Positions 43,516-50,943 of a stretch of DNA of 64,000 nt are shown here, piece by piece (position 1 is the first letter of the stretch; the number at the start of each line of letters is the position of its first letter). This DNA is from Halonatronomonas sp964558325. Its GTDB lineage: Bacteria > Bacillota > Halanaerobiia > Halanaerobiales > Halarsenatibacteraceae. A program made the translations under genes and the position numbers. The stretch spans positions 1 through 64,000 of the forward strand of contig CAZLCX010000004.1 of assembly GCA_964558325.1 (NCBI GenBank). The letters run 5' to 3'. A model generated the notes under the pieces. It searched no databases and was not told the DNA's origin. It worked only from the letters and a program-made list of their open reading frames with translations.

Positions 43516-44734
43516 TTTCACGCCGCCTTATAATATAATTCTCACTTATTTCTTTTGAGACAGGTAGTTTAACAATGCTCTCTGGGTGATTTGCAACCTC
43601 TAACTCTTCTCCTTCATTAGAATAAATATCAGTAACCTTCTGTTTAAAAGAGTCTGCACCAGGGCCAAAAAACTCAACGATATCGCCAATATTAATCTTA
43701 TTTTTAACCTGAACAATTGCCTGCCCTAATTCAGGCAAATAACCTTTCACAATTCCTAAATACTTATAATTTCTAATATATGAAGAAGATGTATAGTTCT
43801 GTCCAGCTGGGCCTGGCTGCCCTTCATAAAATCCTGTGGTATAGGGCCTGTGACTTATTTTGTTCAAATGATTTGCCAGCTCAGGGTCAGTCTGATATTT
43901 CTCTCCCTCATCAAGAATATTATCTAAAGCCTTCCTGTAAACCGAGGTAACAGTTGCCACATAATTTAAACTTTTCATTCTACCTTCAATTTTTAAGGAA
44001 TCTACCCCTGCATTAATTATTGAAGGTAAATAATCAAATAAATTAAGGTCCTTAGAGTTCATTATATAACTGCCTCTATCACCATCATCATCTATTTCCC
44101 AGAGCTGTCCAGGCCTTTTATTTTCAACTAAATTATATTCCCAGCGGCATGGTTGGGCACAGTTTCCCCGGTTAGCATCTCTACCGGTCATATAATTACT
44201 TAACAAACAACGACCTGAATATGATATACACATCGCCCCGTGGACAAAGGTCTCAAGTTCTATATCAGTTTTATCCCTAATTTCTTTAATTTCAGCTACA
44301 GAAAGCTCTCTGGCCAGAATTAAACGCTCTAACCCATATTCCTCCCAGAATTTAGCAGAAGCCCAGTTAACAGTATTGGCCTGGGTACTTAAATGGATAG
44401 GAATATCAATTCCGGCCTCTCCAATCAGATAAAGAATACCTGGATCTGAAACAATTAAAGCATCAATATCAATACTATCTATATATTCCAGATAATCCTT
44501 TAACCTATCTAAATCACTATTATGGGCAATAATATTTAAAGTCAGATATACCTTTTTGCTTCTCTGATGTGCATAATTAATGGCAAGTTCCAGTTCTTCC
44601 TTTGTAAAATTATCGGCTTTAGCCCTTAAGCCAAAACTTTTTCCTGCACAATAAACTGCATCTGCGCCATAATCAATAGCTATTTTCAACTTCTCTAAAT
44701 TACCTGCAGGAGCAAGTAATTCTGGAATTTTCAT
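43502..44734 (-). CDS. U32 family peptidase (RNA-modification type)
   Basis: 410 residues from the ATG at 44734, eight bases after GGAGG. N-terminal TIM-barrel (PELLAPAGNLEKL, AVYCAGKSFGLRAKADNF). The family signature with cysteines (ISYSGRCLLSNY, RDANRGNCAQPCRW) suggests an Fe-S site. A C-terminal domain covers about 320-410. Relatives (TrhP/YegQ, RlhA) hydroxylate tRNA or rRNA rather than degrade protein. It lies downstream of mltG as in Bacillus yrrN/yrrO. Confidence 0.9.
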   Translation of the reverse strand: MKIPELLAPAGNLEKLKIAIDYGADAVYCAGKSFGLRAKADNFTKEELELAINYAHQRSKKVYLTLNIIAHNSDLDRLKDYLEYIDSIDIDALIVSDPGILYLIGEAGIDIPIHLSTQANTVNWASAKFWEEYGLERLILARELSVAEIKEIRDKTDIELETFVHGAMCISYSGRCLLSNYMTGRDANRGNCAQPCRWEYNLVENKRPGQLWEIDDDGDRGSYIMNSKDLNLFDYLPSIINAGVDSLKIEGRMKSLNYVATVTSVYRKALDNILDEGEKYQTDPELANHLNKISHRPYTTGFYEGQPGPAGQNYTSSSYIRNYKYLGIVKGYLPELGQAIVQVKNKINIGDIVEFFGPGADSFKQKVTDIYSNEGEELEVANHPESIVKLPVSKEISENYIIRRRENEEN

Positions 44735-44750
44735 CTTAGTAACCTCCATA

Positions 44751-45746
44751 TTAACGAAACTCTCGTAATCTTTTTAAATGCTCCTCATAAGTCCTGGTGA
44801 AAACATGACTGCCATCTGGTCTTGCAAAATAAAATAAATAATCTGTCTCCTCTGGCTCAAGAACTGCATTCAAAGCATCGTCACCTGGACTGGCAATTGG
44901 CCCTGGTGGTAAGCCCTTATTAAGATAGGTATTATATGGCGAGTCAATTTCTAAATGACCATAAAGAACCTGAGAAACTCTATTTTCTAAAACATACTGC
45001 ACAGTTGCATCTAACTGTAATCTCATATTTTGATCCAATCTATTATAAATAACACCAGCAATTAATGGTTTTTCTTCTTTTAATTTTGCCTCTTTTTCAA
45101 CTAGCGATGCTATTGTAACATACTGATTTATAGTGTAGGTGCCTTTATTATTTTCAAATTTATCAAGCCAGTAATTTTCGAATCTATTAATCATAGCATT
45201 TAAAATATCTACTTCTTCCATCTCATAAGATAAATTATAGGTATCAGGGAATAAAAACCCCTCCTGAGGCCATTCAACCTCCTGGCTGTCAGGAAAATAA
45301 TCCCGAATTACTCTATCATCTTCTAAAGCTGCAATTAAATCCTCTTCGCTCAAATGGTCATATTCGGCCAGTCTCTTAATTATCTCATTTACAGTAAAAC
45401 CCTCAGGTACTGTAACTCTATAACTGGCAGCCTGGCCTGAAACAAGACGATTAGCTATTTCAAACAGGTCTTCACCTTCTTTAAATTGATAGGTTCCAGA
45501 CTGTAGACTTCCCTGATAATCATTAATTATAACATATATTTCAAATAACCTTGCTGATTTAATCCAGCCTTCACTTTCTAACTGTCTGGCAATAGCCCTC
45601 AAGGAACTACCAGATTCTATTACAAATAATTGAGATTCATCAGGATAAGTCGGTTCTGTAAGATAATCAAATCTAAAATACGCCCCGGCAATTAAAACTG
45701 CTAGAAATAATAATATGCCAGCTTTCTTCAAAATAAGTGCCTCCAC
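44751..45746 (-). CDS. mltG: endolytic murein transglycosylase MltG
   Basis: 331 residues. One N-terminal transmembrane helix (about 7-24), a LysM-like subdomain (about 33-100), then the YceG catalytic domain with EGFTVNEIIKRL, the catalytic Glu in ASLVEKEAKLKEEKP, and VIYNRL, LQLDATVQY, SPYNTYLNKGLPPGPI. Cleaves nascent glycan strands at the membrane. Part of the conserved ruvX-DUF1292-mltG run. Confidence 0.95.
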   Translation of the reverse strand: MEALILKKAGILLFLAVLIAGAYFRFDYLTEPTYPDESQLFVIESGSSLRAIARQLESEGWIKSARLFEIYVIINDYQGSLQSGTYQFKEGEDLFEIANRLVSGQAASYRVTVPEGFTVNEIIKRLAEYDHLSEEDLIAALEDDRVIRDYFPDSQEVEWPQEGFLFPDTYNLSYEMEEVDILNAMINRFENYWLDKFENNKGTYTINQYVTIASLVEKEAKLKEEKPLIAGVIYNRLDQNMRLQLDATVQYVLENRVSQVLYGHLEIDSPYNTYLNKGLPPGPIASPGDDALNAVLEPEETDYLFYFARPDGSHVFTRTYEEHLKRLREFR

Positions 45747-45767
45747 TTCTTAATTAGTTGTTATTAT

Positions 45768-46043
45768 TTATTGATTGGAATAATAATGCCTGGATGCAGC
45801 CTCAAACTCGCTATCATCTTCAATAACAACCAGGATATCCTTATCATTTTCTTTCTCCACTCTCATTAAGAGCGATTCTTCCTCAGCCTTTGATTCAGAG
45901 GAAGTTAAAATACAGTATTGATTTCCCTCAAATTCAAATTTATCCTGTAAATAAAATCTATACTCTCTATCATCTTCCTCTAAAACTAATTCTTTATTAT
46001 CAGTATCATACCAATATGTTGCTACTTTATCGTTATTCGACAT
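45768..46043 (-). CDS. DUF1292 (YrzB) protein
   Basis: 91 residues from the ATG at 46043, eight bases after GGGAGG. Acidic, mostly beta: EFEGNQYCILTSSESKAEEESLLMRV in part, typical of DUF1292, usually encoded between ruvX and mltG as here. Function unknown. Confidence 0.87.
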   Translation of the reverse strand: MSNNDKVATYWYDTDNKELVLEEDDREYRFYLQDKFEFEGNQYCILTSSESKAEEESLLMRVEKENDKDILVVIEDDSEFEAASRHYYSNQ

Positions 46044-46044
46044 T

Positions 46045-46464
46045 TTAATTTCCTCCCTTTCTATTGGCAAGATAGGTTCTTAAAATAATAGAAGCTGCCA
46101 GTTTATCCCGTTTAGCTCTTCTTTTCTTGCGACTTAAATCTCCTGCCAGCATAACTTTTTCAACCTCGGCACTACTTAACCTCTCATCCTGCAAATATAC
46201 CTTTATATCTAGGGCATCCTCTAATTCATCTGCTAAAACCCTACTTTTTTCAGCCCTTTCTCCCTCAGTCCCGTTCATATGGAGAGGTAAACCTATCACA
46301 ACTTCAGTAATATCATTATCTTCAATAATTACTGCTAATTCATCTATTAAATCTTCCCTGGTCTCATTAATAATTGTTTTAAATGGTTGAGCAGTTATTC
46401 CAAGTCTATCACTTATTGCCAGCCCAACTCTCTTCTGGCCATAATCTATTGCTAATATTCGCAA
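46045..46464 (-). CDS. ruvX: RuvX/YqgF family Holliday junction resolvase-like protein
   Basis: 139 residues, RNase H fold: ILAIDYGQKRVGLAISD (metal Asp7), EVVIGLPLHMNGTEG, VYLQDERLSSAEVE, and the C-terminal KRDKLAASIILRTYL. Implicated in 16S rRNA maturation and DNA resolution. A good promoter (46517-46545) precedes it, so it starts a unit distinct from alaS-ireB. Confidence 0.93.
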   Translation of the reverse strand: MRILAIDYGQKRVGLAISDRLGITAQPFKTIINETREDLIDELAVIIEDNDITEVVIGLPLHMNGTEGERAEKSRVLADELEDALDIKVYLQDERLSSAEVEKVMLAGDLSRKKRRAKRDKLAASIILRTYLANRKGGN

Positions 46465-46516
46465 TGGCCTCCTCCTTTATTTAAATCTTAATTAAAGCAT
46501 AACATCCTAATAATAC

Positions 46517-46545
46517 ATTATATCTTGTGCTTAAATATAATGCAA
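46517..46545 (-). promoter_or_regulatory. sigma-A promoter of ruvX
   Basis: Minus strand TTGCAT (46540-46545), 17-base spacer, TATAAT (46517-46522), about 50 bases before the ATG. Confidence 0.78.
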
Positions 46546-46580
46546 GTTTAGCAATTTCATAAATAAATATATAGAAAAGA

Positions 46581-46610
46581 CCTGATCAGACAGTTTAGAT
46601 TCTGATCAGG
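46581..46610 (-). terminator. rho-independent terminator after ireB
   Basis: Minus strand CCTGATCAGA, ten-base loop, TCTGATCAGG, then TCTTTTCTAT. The outer pairs extend the stem by one or two bases. Confidence 0.8.
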
Positions 46611-46618
46611 CTTATTTC

Positions 46619-46891
46619 TTAACTATTTCTATTAATGTAAGTTGAAATTAATTCTTCTAGAATATCATCTCTATCCACTGTTCTTATCATAGTTCTGGCA
46701 TCTTTATAACTGGTAATATAGGCAGGATCTCCTGAAATCAGATAACCAACAATCTGATTCACCGGATTATACCCTCTCTCTTCAAGGGCATGATAGACCC
46801 TCTTTAAAATATAACCTGCTTCACTTACTTCTTCGCTGAGATCAAAATCAAATTTTACTGTCTGGTCATGATTATTATTCTTTTTAGTCAT
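46619..46891 (-). CDS. ireB: IreB family regulatory phosphoprotein
   Basis: 90 residues (formerly DUF965/YrzL). VKFDFDLSEEVSEAGYILKRVYHALEERGYNPVNQIVGYLISGDPAYIT is the conserved core (positions about 11-60, quoted only in part: RGYNPVNQIVGYLISGDPAY), then HxxAR-like KDARTMIRTVDRD. A substrate of the Ser/Thr kinase IreK in Enterococcus. It follows alaS, its standard neighbour. Confidence 0.94.
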   Translation of the reverse strand: MTKKNNNHDQTVKFDFDLSEEVSEAGYILKRVYHALEERGYNPVNQIVGYLISGDPAYITSYKDARTMIRTVDRDDILEELISTYINRNS

Positions 46892-46922
46892 TTAATCACT
46901 TCCCTGCAAAATATTTTATTAA

Positions 46923-49547
46923 TTATTGAGAAGCTACTAATTCTCTGGCTTTTTCCAGGGCTTCTTCAAGCTTACCAGGCTGACTTCCCCCGGCCTGAGC
47001 CATATCTGGGCGGCCTCCGCCACCCCCACCAGTAATTCTGGCAATCTCTCCAACAATATTCCCGGCATGAAAACCCTTTCCAACTAAATCTTTACTAATC
47101 TTGGCTACAAAAAAGACTTTATTTTCATTGCGATTGGCCAAAATTACAATACCTGAACCCAATTCATTTACTAACTCATCAGCAAGATTCCTGATTCCAT
47201 CCTGATCAAGATCAATTTCCTTAATTATAGTTTTAATTCCATTAACCTCTTCTACCTCTTCTGATAAATCATCAGCTTTTGAATCAGCCAGCTGATCCTG
47301 CAGTGACTTTATTTCTTTTTCTAATTCTTTTTTAGAATTCTTAAGCTGTTCTATTTTCTCAACTATTTCTACCGGTCTCCCCTTTAATAAATCCGCTGCT
47401 TTATTAATAATATCTTCCTGTTTTTCAACATAATCAAGTGCTGCCAGTCCTGTAACAGCTTCAATTCTTCTAACTCCAGCAGCTATACTGCTTTCCTGAT
47501 TAATTTTAAAGAGACCAATTTCACCGGTGGCTCCAACATGGGTACCGCCGCAAAGCTCCAGACTATAATCTCCTGATTTAACAACCCTGACATTTTCACC
47601 ATATTTTTCGCCAAATAAGGCCTGAGCGCCCATCTGCTTTGCCTGCTCCAGTGAAGTTTCAAATGTTTCGACAGTTAAATTATCTACTATCTTACGATTA
47701 ACCTCTCTCTCAATCTTTCTGACATCCTCATTGCTCAGCCCTTCAAAATGGGTAAAATCAAATCTCAATCTATCAGGAGTTACCAGGGAACCAGACTGAC
47801 TGACATGTTCCCCTAATTGATTCATTAAAGCCTGATGGAGGAGATGAGTAGCTGTATGATTTCTGGCAGTTGAACTCCTGAGGTCTTTATCGACACTGGA
47901 CTCAACCCTATCACCAACCTTTAACTCTCCAGCTTTTTGACTAACAATATGAATAATTAAACCGGCTCGCTCTTTTACATCCTTTACTTCAGAGGCAGCG
48001 TCATCGTTAATAGAGTTTATAATACCTTTATCCCCTATCTGGCCGCCGCTTTCTGCATAGAAAGGTGTCTTATCAAGAATTAACTCACCTTTTTGTCCTT
48101 TATTAATACTTGCAACCTCTTTGCCATCAACAATAATAGCTTCAATTTCAGCCTCTGTTTTAAGATTATGATAACCTATAAAATCTGTAGAACTATCTAA
48201 TTTAGAGGCCAGCTCTTCATAAAGGTCATGTGAAGAAGCAAAACCTCCCTGATCTCTTGCTTTTCTGGCCCGTTCTCTCTGTTTAGCCATCTCTTCTTTA
48301 AAACCTTCTGTATCAACCTCTAAACCGGCCTCGGCCATGATATCTTCAGTTAAATCAAGGGGGAATCCATAGGTATCATATAATTTAAAAGCCTCTTTAC
48401 CGGCCAGGACTTTTTCTCCCCTGGATTTTAATTCTCTTTTTATGTCCTCAACAATTTTCATTCCCTGATCTAAAGTCTGCAAAAAACTTTCTTCCTCTGA
48501 TTTAATCACATGCTTTACATGATCAGATCTCTGACTTAATTCTGGATAACCCCCGGCCATTAATTCATTGACCTTATCAACAAATTCATAAAGAAATGGA
48601 CCCTCCAGCCCTAGTTTCTGGCCATACCGGACAGCTCGCCTGACCAGTCTCCGCAAAACATAGCCTCTCCCTTCATTTGAGGGTAAAGCCCCATCAAAAA
48701 TAGCAATAGAGACTCCCCTTACATGATCAGCTATAACCCTATGGGGCATCTTATCTTTCCAGTCACCTTTATATTTACGGCCTGTTTTTTCTTCAACCAT
48801 TTTAATTAAAGGATAAATAGTATCTATCTCATAATTTGATTGTGTATTCTGTAAAACTGAAGCCGTTCTTTCTAAACCCATACCAGTATCAATATTTTTC
48901 TGAGGCAATTCAATATATTCGCCAGCTTCAGTATAATCATACTGGGTAAAGACTAAATTCCAGAGTTCTAAATAACGATCACCTTCGCCACCTAATACAT
49001 CTTCAGGGCCGGTCCCAAACTCAGGACCTCGATCAATATGAATCTCTGAACAGGGGCCACAGGGGCCGGTGCCAATCTGCCAGAAATTATCTTTTTTCCC
49101 CATCCTAACAATCTTACTTTCTGGAAGACCAATCTGATCATGCCAGATATCAAAGGCCTCGTCATCATCTTTATAAATAGTAATGATCAGCCTTGCCTCT
49201 GGGAGTTCAAGAATCCTTGTAACATATTCCCAGGCCCAGGCAACAGCCTCTTCTTTAAAATAATCGCCAAATGAAAAGTTTCCTAACATCTCAAAAAATG
49301 TATGATGTCTGGCTGTCCGGCCAACATTTTCTATATCATTAGTTCTAATACATTTCTGGCTGGAAACCATTCTGGTAGAAGGGGGTTCCTTACTGCCATT
49401 AAAATAAGGTTTAAATGGCGCCATTCCTGCATTTATCCAGAGCAGAGTAGGATCATTTTTAGGAACTAAAGGCGCACTGTCTGCAACTTTATGTCCTTTT
49501 TTAGCAAAAAAATCAAGATAAGACTGTCTAATTTCATCAGTTAACAT
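46923..49547 (-). CDS. alaS: alanyl-tRNA synthetase
   Basis: 874 residues from the ATG at 49547, seven bases after GGGGG; nine upstream codons are probably untranslated. Class II catalytic core (MLTDEIRQSYLDFF, WINAGMAPFKPYFNG, GMGLERTASVLQ), editing domain with ARNHTATHLLHQAL and ELCGGTHVGATGEIG, coiled coil (about 720-760), C-Ala domain with ITGGGGGGRPDMAQAGG. The tyrS stop is one base upstream of the gene's ATG, so tyrS and alaS are cotranscribed. No T-box leader is seen. Confidence 0.97.
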   Translation of the reverse strand: MLTDEIRQSYLDFFAKKGHKVADSAPLVPKNDPTLLWINAGMAPFKPYFNGSKEPPSTRMVSSQKCIRTNDIENVGRTARHHTFFEMLGNFSFGDYFKEEAVAWAWEYVTRILELPEARLIITIYKDDDEAFDIWHDQIGLPESKIVRMGKKDNFWQIGTGPCGPCSEIHIDRGPEFGTGPEDVLGGEGDRYLELWNLVFTQYDYTEAGEYIELPQKNIDTGMGLERTASVLQNTQSNYEIDTIYPLIKMVEEKTGRKYKGDWKDKMPHRVIADHVRGVSIAIFDGALPSNEGRGYVLRRLVRRAVRYGQKLGLEGPFLYEFVDKVNELMAGGYPELSQRSDHVKHVIKSEEESFLQTLDQGMKIVEDIKRELKSRGEKVLAGKEAFKLYDTYGFPLDLTEDIMAEAGLEVDTEGFKEEMAKQRERARKARDQGGFASSHDLYEELASKLDSSTDFIGYHNLKTEAEIEAIIVDGKEVASINKGQKGELILDKTPFYAESGGQIGDKGIINSINDDAASEVKDVKERAGLIIHIVSQKAGELKVGDRVESSVDKDLRSSTARNHTATHLLHQALMNQLGEHVSQSGSLVTPDRLRFDFTHFEGLSNEDVRKIEREVNRKIVDNLTVETFETSLEQAKQMGAQALFGEKYGENVRVVKSGDYSLELCGGTHVGATGEIGLFKINQESSIAAGVRRIEAVTGLAALDYVEKQEDIINKAADLLKGRPVEIVEKIEQLKNSKKELEKEIKSLQDQLADSKADDLSEEVEEVNGIKTIIKEIDLDQDGIRNLADELVNELGSGIVILANRNENKVFFVAKISKDLVGKGFHAGNIVGEIARITGGGGGGRPDMAQAGGSQPGKLEEALEKARELVASQ

Positions 49548-49548
49548 C

Positions 49549-50772
49549 TTATTTCCCCCTTCTGATTCGAGCATATCTTCTCTTACCTATCTGAATAACC
49601 ATACCATCCTCTACTGGAACATCTATATTTATCTTTTCAATTTTTTCATCATCAATAGTTACAGCACCCTGTTTAATCATTCTTCTCGCCTGACTATTGC
49701 TATCAAGTAAATCAGTTGCCTCTATTAATTTAACGATCCAGAGCTTACCATCTTCTAGATCTTCTTCAGGAATTACAACCTCAGGCATATCTTCAGGCTG
49801 CTCTCCTTTAGAAAATACCCTGGTAAATTCTGCAGCTGCCTTTTCAGCTGCTTTCCTGTCATGAAATCTCTCAACAATCCAGGCTGCCAGTTCTTTCTTT
49901 AATCCCATAGGATTAACTGTCTCATCAGCTAATTCGGCTTTTATCTCTTCTAATCTATCAGGATCAACATCAGTAACCAGTTCAAAATATCTGCCGATTA
50001 ACTCATCAGGTAGTGACATAACTTTGCCATACATTGTTACCGGGTCTTCTTCAATCCCGATATAATTATCCAGGCTTTTACTCATCTTCCGGTCACCATC
50101 AAGACCCTCAAGCAGCGGCAGCATCATAACCAGCTGAGGTTCCTGGCCATATTCCTTCTGTAAACGGCGGCCAACCAAAAGATTAAACCTCTGGTCTGTT
50201 CCTCCTAATTCTATATCTGCCTCTAAGGCTATAGAATCAAAACCCTGCATTAAGGGATAAAAGAATTCATGAATTGATATCGGTTTATTAGCTTCCATTC
50301 TTGTTGCAAAATCTTCTCTCTCAAGCATTCTGGCAACTGTATATTTAGAAGCCAGGTTGATAATATCCTCTAAGTCCAATTCTCCAAGCCAGCTACTATT
50401 AAAATGGAGTTTAGTCTTATTCTTATCGAGAACCTTCGAAAACTGCTCCTGATAAGTTTGAGCATTCTCTTCCACTTCTTTTCTGGTTAACTGATTTCTT
50501 GTCTCAGACTTACCGCTTGGGTCTCCAATCATCCCGGTAAAATCACCAATTATTAAATGGATTTCATGTCCGAGATCCTGAAACTGTTTCAACTTATTTA
50601 ATACCACTGTATGGCCTAAATGGATATCTGGTGCTGAAGGGTCAAGGCCGAGCTTAACCTTCAATGGTCTATTTTCTTTCTCAGCTGCTTTTAATCTCTC
50701 CTCTAATTCTTCTTCAGTAATTAAATCTGCTACACCCTGGGTTAAAATTTCTAGCTGTTTTTTAATATTCAT
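49549..50772 (-). CDS. tyrS: tyrosyl-tRNA synthetase
   Basis: 407 residues from the ATG at 50772. Class I motifs HLGH (in PSAPDIHLGHTVVL) and KMSKS (in DRKMSKSLDNY), GGTDQRFN, and a C-terminal S4 tRNA-binding domain (SNSQARRMIKQGAVTIDD). The ATG has no adjacent ribosome site: AGGAGG is 33 bases upstream with a perfect hairpin (50780-50801) between. The in-frame extension to 50820 would start within that region and is not family-like. It is driven by its own promoter (50858-50886) and shares transcription with alaS. Confidence 0.95.
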   Translation of the reverse strand: MNIKKQLEILTQGVADLITEEELEERLKAAEKENRPLKVKLGLDPSAPDIHLGHTVVLNKLKQFQDLGHEIHLIIGDFTGMIGDPSGKSETRNQLTRKEVEENAQTYQEQFSKVLDKNKTKLHFNSSWLGELDLEDIINLASKYTVARMLEREDFATRMEANKPISIHEFFYPLMQGFDSIALEADIELGGTDQRFNLLVGRRLQKEYGQEPQLVMMLPLLEGLDGDRKMSKSLDNYIGIEEDPVTMYGKVMSLPDELIGRYFELVTDVDPDRLEEIKAELADETVNPMGLKKELAAWIVERFHDRKAAEKAAAEFTRVFSKGEQPEDMPEVVIPEEDLEDGKLWIVKLIEATDLLDSNSQARRMIKQGAVTIDDEKIEKINIDVPVEDGMVIQIGKRRYARIRRGK

Positions 50773-50779
50773 TAATATG

Positions 50780-50801
50780 TATCTGACTTCTAAGTCAGAT
50801 A
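50780..50801 (-). promoter_or_regulatory. hairpin between ribosome site and start codon of tyrS
   Basis: Minus strand TATCTGACTTAGAAGTCAGATA, a perfect 10-bp stem. It begins four bases after AGGAGG and ends seven bases before the ATG. Folding would bring the ribosome site to about 11 bases from the start. Confidence 0.75.
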
Positions 50802-50857
50802 GCCACCTCCTTATATTCAACTAAATGTTTATTTTAAAATTTTTAATACATGGTATA

Positions 50858-50886
50858 ATTATAACAGAATGATTTTTCACTAACAA
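50858..50886 (-). promoter_or_regulatory. sigma-A promoter of tyrS
   Basis: Minus strand TTGTTA (50881-50886), 17-base spacer, TATAAT (50858-50863) with TGT before it. The -35 hexamer and spacing match the pheS T-box promoter. Confidence 0.75.
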
Positions 50887-50910
50887 GGGGTGTCAGCTGA
50901 ACATATTTAT

Positions 50911-50918
50911 GTTATAAT
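50911..50918 (+). promoter_or_regulatory. extended -10 promoter of the class A PBP gene
   Basis: TGTTATAAT pattern (TATAAT at 50913-50918); no good -35. Start expected near 50925, giving a very short leader before AGGAGG and the TTG at 50944. Divergent from the tyrS promoter. Confidence 0.6.
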
Positions 50919-50943
50919 AGATTTGATATAGGAGGTGGCTAGT

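Noticed and set aside
50773..50934. Search for a T-box upstream of tyrS
   Set aside because: The leader is only about 80 bases and has no GGTACCGCG core; only the hairpin is present.
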